Source: Candidatus Desantisiibacteriota bacterium (GTDB lineage Bacteria > JACRDZ01). From it: DNA of 10,168 nucleotides. The position numbers and the translations under genes were made by a program. The stretch lies in the NCBI GenBank assembly GCA_016209155.1, contig JACQWU010000089.1, positions 859-11,026 on the forward strand. Reading direction: 5' to 3'. This document shows, piece after piece, positions 5,852 to 10,168 of the stretch. The first letter of the stretch is position 1, and each line of letters opens with the position of its first letter. The notes under the pieces are model-generated. The model searched no databases and was not told where the DNA came from. It saw only the letters and a list, made by a program, of their open reading frames with translations.

Positions 5852-6877
5852 TTACCAGCCGGACTCACCTAAAAGGTTACAAGTTTTACAGGCTTCAGGA
5901 GGATCACTTAATGGATCTAAAAGCTGCTCTCGCATTTTTACTAATGTAGGGTGGTTGATGAGTTTTTCAGATTCACTATCAAACAAATTACTGCAGGGTC
6001 CCTCCAGAGTTTTGTCTATACCGCAGCAGATTACCATATTCCCTGATATATCGCAAGTGACTCGCTGCCAAAGCTGAGGACAAAGTTTTTTTACTTTCCC
6101 TGTCTGGATTGTAACCGGCCAGAGACAAAAATTCGGCAAAACCTCCTCCATACGCCTGCGGAATTCTATATATGAGGGAAGATTATCACTTATTATTTCT
6201 TTCGGCTGCGGATCAATCCCCATTGGACGATAAAGCCAAAAACGAAGACTGCGGCAGCCGGCGTCATGAATAAAACGCGCTATTTTTATAAGCTCTTCCT
6301 GCTCTTTCTCAACCTGACTGCGCAGCAGAACAAAACTCATATGTACCGGAAAAATCTGGTTAATTTTAGCAAGATCACGTTCAATAACCGGCCTATTGGC
6401 ATCATAAAGAGAAACATTTATTCTTGAAATCCCGGCTCGTTTTAAATCAGTTATTCGGTCAGCCAGCAATAAACCGTTCGTGGAAGTGTTAATAATATGG
6501 CCGCGTTTCGCCAGATAAGAAACAATACGGTCAAAATCATTAACCAGAAGCGGTTCCCCCCCCTGCAGGTCAACTAATAAACAATTACTAAATAACGGAT
6601 TGGTAAAAATTTGCCGGACTTTGGGAAGAGTAGCTTCGCTTTCACGCCATTTATCCTTCTCTTTTTGAAGTATTTTTGCCGCTGCGCAATATCCGCACTT
6701 GAGATTACAGCGCATTGTAACACACAAACAGGCAATCTGCGGTGTATACCGTTTTAATGACATAACAGCTTTACGCTGCATGCTGCGGTATTTTAAATAA
6801 TTCCAGGCTTTCGCAGTTGAATTTAATAAATTCAAATTATGATACATCTCATAATAATAGGATAGTTTGGAAGGCAT
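5852..6877 (-). CDS. radical SAM/SPASM protein with G8 tract in the SAM motif
   Basis: A 341-residue radical SAM enzyme. The cluster-binding motif is C57, C61, C64 (RCNLKCGYC), preceded by about 50 residues rich in Tyr, Leu and basic residues. The GGEP motif is at 106-109 and is encoded across a run of eight G bases. The SPASM-like region has C266, 12 residues, G279-x4-C284, an adjacent C285, then C295 and C330-x2-C333, consistent with auxiliary Fe-S ligation. An AGAGGA SD site eight bases before the ATG lies in the last codons of the methyltransferase gene, and only four bases separate the two genes. Its base composition is clearly richer in G+C than the methyltransferase upstream. The substrate is unknown; the neighbouring Nudix protein suggests a nucleotide-sugar or glycan context. 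Confidence 0.85.
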   Translation of the reverse strand: MPSKLSYYYEMYHNLNLLNSTAKAWNYLKYRSMQRKAVMSLKRYTPQIACLCVTMRCNLKCGYCAAAKILQKEKDKWRESEATLPKVRQIFTNPLFSNCLLVDLQGGEPLLVNDFDRIVSYLAKRGHIINTSTNGLLLADRITDLKRAGISRINVSLYDANRPVIERDLAKINQIFPVHMSFVLLRSQVEKEQEELIKIARFIHDAGCRSLRFWLYRPMGIDPQPKEIISDNLPSYIEFRRRMEEVLPNFCLWPVTIQTGKVKKLCPQLWQRVTCDISGNMVICCGIDKTLEGPCSNLFDSESEKLINHPTLVKMREQLLDPLSDPPEACKTCNLLGESGW

Positions 6878-6881
6878 TTTT

Positions 6882-7727
6882 CTAATCCTCTTTTTTCTTT
6901 ACCGCAAACACTGTTATTATGTCATGTAAATTTTTATATAATTTCAAATTTCCCAACTTTGTTCCTTCAAGCAATTTATAAATGCGGAAGAAAATATTAT
7001 TTTGCTCTCCTCTGGACAATCTGTAAAAAACCGTACTAAAAAACATCAAATGTCCCATATGCTTTGAAAAAACAACATTGAATGCCGCCTCATCAAGCGT
7101 CATGATAAATGCATAAAAATTTTTACCCATAATTTTTGCGTACAGGGAAGACAAGTCATGTACCTTGATAATCAGTATACCGCCCGGCTTTAAAAGCTTA
7201 TTGCATTTCTTCAGCGCCTCGACAGGATCTATCAAATGATCAAGAACATCCTGCATAGTTATGCAATCAAAAAGAAAATCAGGAATTTTATAATCCTCAA
7301 AAGTACCGACAAATACTTTATCACCGTACTTTCCCTTTGCGATATTGCCGTGGTTTAACGATCTTTCTATTCCATAACGCTCAAAACCCTCCATAACATC
7401 AAGAAAATACCCGGTATTGCAGCCTATATCAAGAATTTTCCCTGTCGGGATTTTATCAGTAATAACAGCCCTCAAATTACGATAATAGTATTTTAAGTTT
7501 TCAACATTTTCGTCATTCAAATAAACACAATTACCGATCCCCTTTTTATAATAATCATCTAATTCCTGCTGTGACAATTTCTCTTTAACAAACATCAGCC
7601 CGCAGGACAGGCATTGTGTAATAGTAAAATCATTAATGATAAACTTATTTTTAAAATTATTATTATGGCAAACAGGACAAAAGGAATGATAAATTTTGTT
7701 TTGTAAGCTATTATTTATATTTTGCAT
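6882..7727 (-). CDS. class I SAM-dependent methyltransferase with N-terminal zinc-ribbon-like motif
   Basis: A 281-residue protein of the Methyltransf_23/UbiG-like group. Two Cys pairs, C17-x2-C20 and C39-x2-C42, form a zinc-ribbon-like N-terminus common in methyltransferases of sugar and antibiotic loci. The SAM-binding motif I is ILDIGCNTG at 98-106, followed by an acidic strand end at YGIE (118-121) and QDVLDHLIDP at 159-168, then KPGG at 180-183. The C-terminal third has GHLMFFS at 225-231, which resembles the H-x-x-x-F-S element of the group. The acceptor could be an O, N or C atom of a sugar, nucleotide-sugar or other metabolite. It follows the preceding radical SAM gene by 18 bp with only a weak SD (AAGATAA), suggesting coupling. 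The gene is visibly more AT-rich than its neighbours. Confidence 0.85.
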   Translation of the reverse strand: MQNINNSLQNKIYHSFCPVCHNNNFKNKFIINDFTITQCLSCGLMFVKEKLSQQELDDYYKKGIGNCVYLNDENVENLKYYYRNLRAVITDKIPTGKILDIGCNTGYFLDVMEGFERYGIERSLNHGNIAKGKYGDKVFVGTFEDYKIPDFLFDCITMQDVLDHLIDPVEALKKCNKLLKPGGILIIKVHDLSSLYAKIMGKNFYAFIMTLDEAAFNVVFSKHMGHLMFFSTVFYRLSRGEQNNIFFRIYKLLEGTKLGNLKLYKNLHDIITVFAVKKKED

Positions 7728-7745
7728 TTTATCTTATTTCTATAT

Positions 7746-8834
7746 TTATATTTCATTAAATGGTTTTTTTGTTTTATCTTCATCCGTAAAAACTTCTGCG
7801 CACAGAACCGGCAATGGTTTATTATATACACGGTTTACTATATATTTGTTAATAAAATTTCTATCTTCAGCGATAAGGCAGGTATTAATATGCTCGCCAA
7901 AGTATTTAATATCCAGACCTCTTTGAATTATATCTTTTAAAGGCTCTTTAAAAACATTCCCTATTGATACATGAATATACGGACAGGGCAGGACATCTCC
8001 GTATTGAGTTACAGAGAACATTCCCTTAACCGCGATACATCCCATATCAAGGCCGTATGCCGGGGTTAAATGGGTAAATACTTTATATTTTTTTTCAAGC
8101 TCCTCCATGTACTTCATATCATCCTTATTCACTAAAACATCAAAATTACCTTCCCATGAACCAACAGGCTTTGCGTAAGTCACAAAAACACCTATATCCT
8201 TTTTATTGAAATACTCAACAAATTTTATAAATTCATCTGAATGGAGCCTTTGTTTAGTAACAACTGTTTGAACAAAAATTGCCAGATCCGCGTTTTTAGC
8301 GATATCAACCGCTTTCATAGCTCTCTCGTATGAACCCCTGGCATTTCTGAAACTGTCATGTTCCTCCGCGTTAAAGCTGTCAAGGCTTAATTGAATCCTG
8401 TCAACACCTATACTCTTTAAATGCCTGGCTGTTTTTTCATCGAAAAGCCAGCCATTTGTATCACAGTTTATATAAAATTTTTCGGGATTAATAGCCTCTA
8501 CCAGCTGGTCAAAATCCTTAAACACCAATGGTTCTCCGCCGGTAATAGTAACACGCGCCAGCCCAAGTTCATCCGCCTGGCGAAAGAGCTCTTTCACGTC
8601 AGCTATAGTAAACTGTCTCGCGTCTTTTTTCCCTTGAAATCTTTTCACAGAACAATGAACACAACGGAAATTACAGGTATAATTATATTGAAACTGGATA
8701 ATCGCTATGCTTTCTCCCCGCTTATATTTTTCTTCAAATTTTACAATTTTTTCATAAACATAAGGCTTCTTCAGCTTCAACAGGTTTCTCCTGCCGGCTT
8801 CGGACGGTTTTAACTCTATCTTCTGGTTTGACAT
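7746..8834 (-). CDS. radical SAM protein with SPASM-like C-terminus
   Basis: A 362-residue radical SAM enzyme. The cluster motif is C54, C58, C61 (TCNFRCVHC), with TGGEPL at 98-103 and further barrel signatures such as CDTNGW at 124-129 and IQLSLDSF at 147-154. The C-terminal region has C266, 12 residues, G279-x4-C284, and then only two widely spaced Cys, C319 and C345, which is fewer than a full seven-Cys SPASM. The layout recalls the MoaA/NirJ/PqqE-like group, but nothing identifies a specific member. The start at 8834 is chosen over the ATG at 8858 because AGGAG lies five bases before it, while 8858 has no SD. The upstream gene ends 43 bp away. The substrate is unknown. Confidence 0.83.
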   Translation of the reverse strand: MSNQKIELKPSEAGRRNLLKLKKPYVYEKIVKFEEKYKRGESIAIIQFQYNYTCNFRCVHCSVKRFQGKKDARQFTIADVKELFRQADELGLARVTITGGEPLVFKDFDQLVEAINPEKFYINCDTNGWLFDEKTARHLKSIGVDRIQLSLDSFNAEEHDSFRNARGSYERAMKAVDIAKNADLAIFVQTVVTKQRLHSDEFIKFVEYFNKKDIGVFVTYAKPVGSWEGNFDVLVNKDDMKYMEELEKKYKVFTHLTPAYGLDMGCIAVKGMFSVTQYGDVLPCPYIHVSIGNVFKEPLKDIIQRGLDIKYFGEHINTCLIAEDRNFINKYIVNRVYNKPLPVLCAEVFTDEDKTKKPFNEI

Positions 8835-8839
8835 TTTAA

Positions 8840-8844
8840 CTCCT
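8840..8844 (-). promoter_or_regulatory. Shine-Dalgarno AGGAG that decides the start at 8834
   Basis: AGGAG on the minus strand is five bases before the ATG at 8834-8832. It lies inside the eight codons that would be gained from the ATG at 8858, which itself has no SD-like sequence upstream. The shorter protein is therefore preferred. Confidence 0.7.
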
Positions 8845-8877
8845 AATTTTTTGTCCATGATAAAATTCTATTATCAA

Positions 8878-9846
8878 TTATTTGTTATTTCTTAACCATT
8901 TAATTGTTGCCATGTCTTGATCACATGCCGCGGTACACGGCAGGCAGCAATATACCGGCGATTTATCGAGCTTAAAGTCCGGGGCAAAGAGATTGCCCAT
9001 TAAGAAAAAATCCGGATCATAAGGAGCATCAGGCCCCATTGTCAATAATCGCTTTTTCAACGGACTGTGAAAATAATCACTACCGCCTACGCAGCGAAAA
9101 ACAGTCCCGTCCGGCATAAGGTTAATATAGTTCTGCCCGGCTGAACATTCCTTCTTAGTATAGGAAGTAAAATCCAGCATATTGAGACTGCTCCTGTCTG
9201 ACGCAAGATACCGGGAAAGGATAAGCATCTCCTCCTGGGTATATACAAATGCGGTATCGGGGTCAACAAACGGATCAATGTGCAAACTGACGTTATGATC
9301 CTTCAAAATTTCCTCAAGCCCCTGAATCATTTGTATATTTTTTCTCGTTGCAACCAGATTTATATTGATATGAAATCTTCCAATTCTGCGCAATTCATCG
9401 ATCTTGCTGATAAACTGGTCATCATTAACAAATTCACTGTGATAAGACACATTAAGATGCATTTTCTTTTTTATGCGTTCATAGACAGCTGTTTTTACTG
9501 TCGCATTTGTAACCAGACCAAGTATTTTATGTTTCTTCAAGCCATTGATCAGTTCAGGCATGCCATCATACAAAAATGGCTCTCCTCCGCTAATATAAAT
9601 ATTTGCCCTGGGCAGCTTATCAAGAGCACCAATCCAGGCTTCAACTGTCGGTTCTTTTTCTTTGGTATATATATTTGAATAACTAAACCTTGTGACCCAG
9701 GGACAATATGAACACCGGTAATTACAGCGAAAAGTCACCATGAAATTTATACATAACTGATTAGGGAACATTTTTCTATAATACGGCTTTAACGCATTCT
9801 TAACCGATGCGGGAAGATAACGTTGCAAAATAGTAACATCGATCAT
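8878..9846 (-). CDS. radical SAM protein with shortened SPASM cysteine pattern
   Basis: A 322-residue radical SAM enzyme. The cluster motif is C41, C45, C48 (RCNYRCSYC), with ISGGEPF at 85-91. The C-terminal region has C234, 12 residues, G247-x4-C252, and a terminal cluster C300, C301-x2-C304-x3-C308. The full SPASM pattern would have CX2CX5CX3C here, so a reduced auxiliary site is likely. About 40 residues with basic and aromatic character (LPASVKNALKPYYRK) precede the core, but no clear signal peptide or membrane segment. The start is at an ATG ten bases after the upstream gene, preceded by AAGGGGGGG. Local base composition is the richest in G+C of the window in the lines sampled. The substrate is unknown. 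Confidence 0.84.
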   Translation of the reverse strand: MIDVTILQRYLPASVKNALKPYYRKMFPNQLCINFMVTFRCNYRCSYCPWVTRFSYSNIYTKEKEPTVEAWIGALDKLPRANIYISGGEPFLYDGMPELINGLKKHKILGLVTNATVKTAVYERIKKKMHLNVSYHSEFVNDDQFISKIDELRRIGRFHININLVATRKNIQMIQGLEEILKDHNVSLHIDPFVDPDTAFVYTQEEMLILSRYLASDRSSLNMLDFTSYTKKECSAGQNYINLMPDGTVFRCVGGSDYFHSPLKKRLLTMGPDAPYDPDFFLMGNLFAPDFKLDKSPVYCCLPCTAACDQDMATIKWLRNNK

Positions 9847-9849
9847 ATG

Positions 9850-9858
9850 CCCCCCCTT
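9850..9858 (-). promoter_or_regulatory. Shine-Dalgarno-like AAGGGGGGG with a G7 tract
   Basis: On the minus strand AAGG is followed by five more G, ending three bases before the ATG at 9846. Its first two bases lie in the stop codon of the upstream gene (9859-9857). A seven-base G run at this place could alter SD spacing if its length varies; variation is not shown by one sequence. Confidence 0.55.
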
Positions 9859-10168
9859 AATATTTATGATATGTCAACGGTTTATTTATCTGTACAGCCG
9901 GAGGGACTTCATTCCCTGACAAAGGCCGTCCATTACAATATTCGCATATCTCAAGATAATCTTTTTCTAAAAGATACGCTCTGACTTTATTTTTTGTTTC
10001 CTGAATATTTTTTATATCAACAAGTTCTTGAAACAGATCAATATAATCACTTTTATTATCCGGTACCGCCGCTAATCTGAAAGCATTCGCCGCATAGGGA
10101 CACCGGAACAATTTACCATCCGATAAAGTAGCCATATTTTTGGCACAGCATATTTTAAATATTTCTTT
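9857..10168 (-). CDS. C-terminal part of a radical SAM/SPASM-type protein, cut by the window edge
   Basis: Only the last 103 codons are inside the window. The frame stays open to position 10168, and the residues before the ATG at 10135 (IFKICCAKN) belong to the same conserved stretch, so that Met is internal and not the start. The fragment has two adjacent Cys, then G-K-L-F-R-C (GX4C with 9 to 10 residues before the Gly), then CEYCNGR near the end, followed by VPPAVQINKPL. This matches the SPASM-like tail of radical SAM proteins, here probably a separate family from the other four because the end is CxxC-N-G. The CxxxCxxC core would lie outside the window, so the assignment rests on the tail and the context. 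It ends ten bases before the next gene, pointing to the same transcript. Confidence 0.7.
   Translation of the reverse strand, partial: KEIFKICCAKNMATLSDGKLFRCPYAANAFRLAAVPDNKSDYIDLFQELVDIKNIQETKNKVRAYLLEKDYLEICEYCNGRPLSGNEVPPAVQINKPLTYHKY

Noticed and set aside
8421-8813. Plus-strand 130-codon open frame
   Set aside because: Lies entirely opposite a radical SAM gene with clear motifs, has no recognisable domain and no supporting SD; a shadow frame.
9087-9278. Minus-strand 63-codon frame overlapping a radical SAM gene
   Set aside because: Wrong frame inside a conserved gene, no SD, no family features.
9280-9678. Plus-strand 132-codon open frame
   Set aside because: Opposite another radical SAM gene, Cys- and Phe-rich from antisense codons; no independent support.
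4324-10168. RiPP precursor peptide between the radical SAM genes
   Set aside because: Intergenic gaps are 4 to 43 bp, too short for a precursor gene, and no short frame with an SD was seen. A precursor outside the window is still possible.
1-10168. CRISPR array, tRNA or rRNA genes, insertion sequences, attachment sites
   Set aside because: No repeat-spacer pattern, cloverleaf, transposase frame or paired terminal repeats were seen; the window is almost wholly protein-coding.

Overview
The window is one gene-dense block read entirely on the minus strand, from the right edge (10168) leftward to 208. It contains eleven genes. Neighbours are separated by 3 to 43 bp or overlap by 13 to 14 bp, so a single polycistronic unit is the simplest reading. 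The sequence is AT-rich, with strong AGGAG-type Shine-Dalgarno (SD) sites, and two genes start at TTG behind such sites. This suits a low-GC anaerobic bacterium, since radical SAM enzymes are oxygen-sensitive. The phylum cannot be named from the window; a candidate phylum with large glycan loci, or a Firmicute, would both fit.

The upstream part of the unit (10168 to 4286) holds five radical SAM proteins with SPASM-like C-terminal cysteine regions. One is cut by the right edge. Between them lie a class I SAM-dependent methyltransferase with an N-terminal zinc-ribbon-like motif and a Nudix protein resembling GDP-mannose mannosyl hydrolase. The radical SAM proteins are too different from one another to be recent tandem copies. 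No precursor peptide, peptide transporter or glycosyltransferase is in view.

The downstream part (4299 to 208) holds four sugar-metabolism enzymes: an extended short-chain dehydrogenase/epimerase, a metal-dependent cyclase/kynurenine-formamidase-family hydrolase, a short-form 6-phosphogluconate dehydrogenase and an FGGY gluconokinase-type kinase. Together they could form a chain of sugar oxidation, lactone or amide hydrolysis, aldonate phosphorylation and oxidative decarboxylation to a pentulose phosphate. This is inferred from families and gene order.

The overall picture fits a surface-glycan or small-molecule modification locus in which a dedicated sugar-supply module sits beside several radical-chemistry steps. 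I do not recognise the complete set as a characterised system. Other points of note are a Lys-to-Arg change at the catalytic position of the dehydrogenase, a Nudix site lacking residues known from E. coli GDP-mannose mannosyl hydrolase, G8 and G7 tracts at functionally sensitive places, and uneven base composition from gene to gene.

The left 207 bp are non-coding. They carry promoter-like sequences and an SD motif pointing to another minus-strand gene that would start just outside the window.
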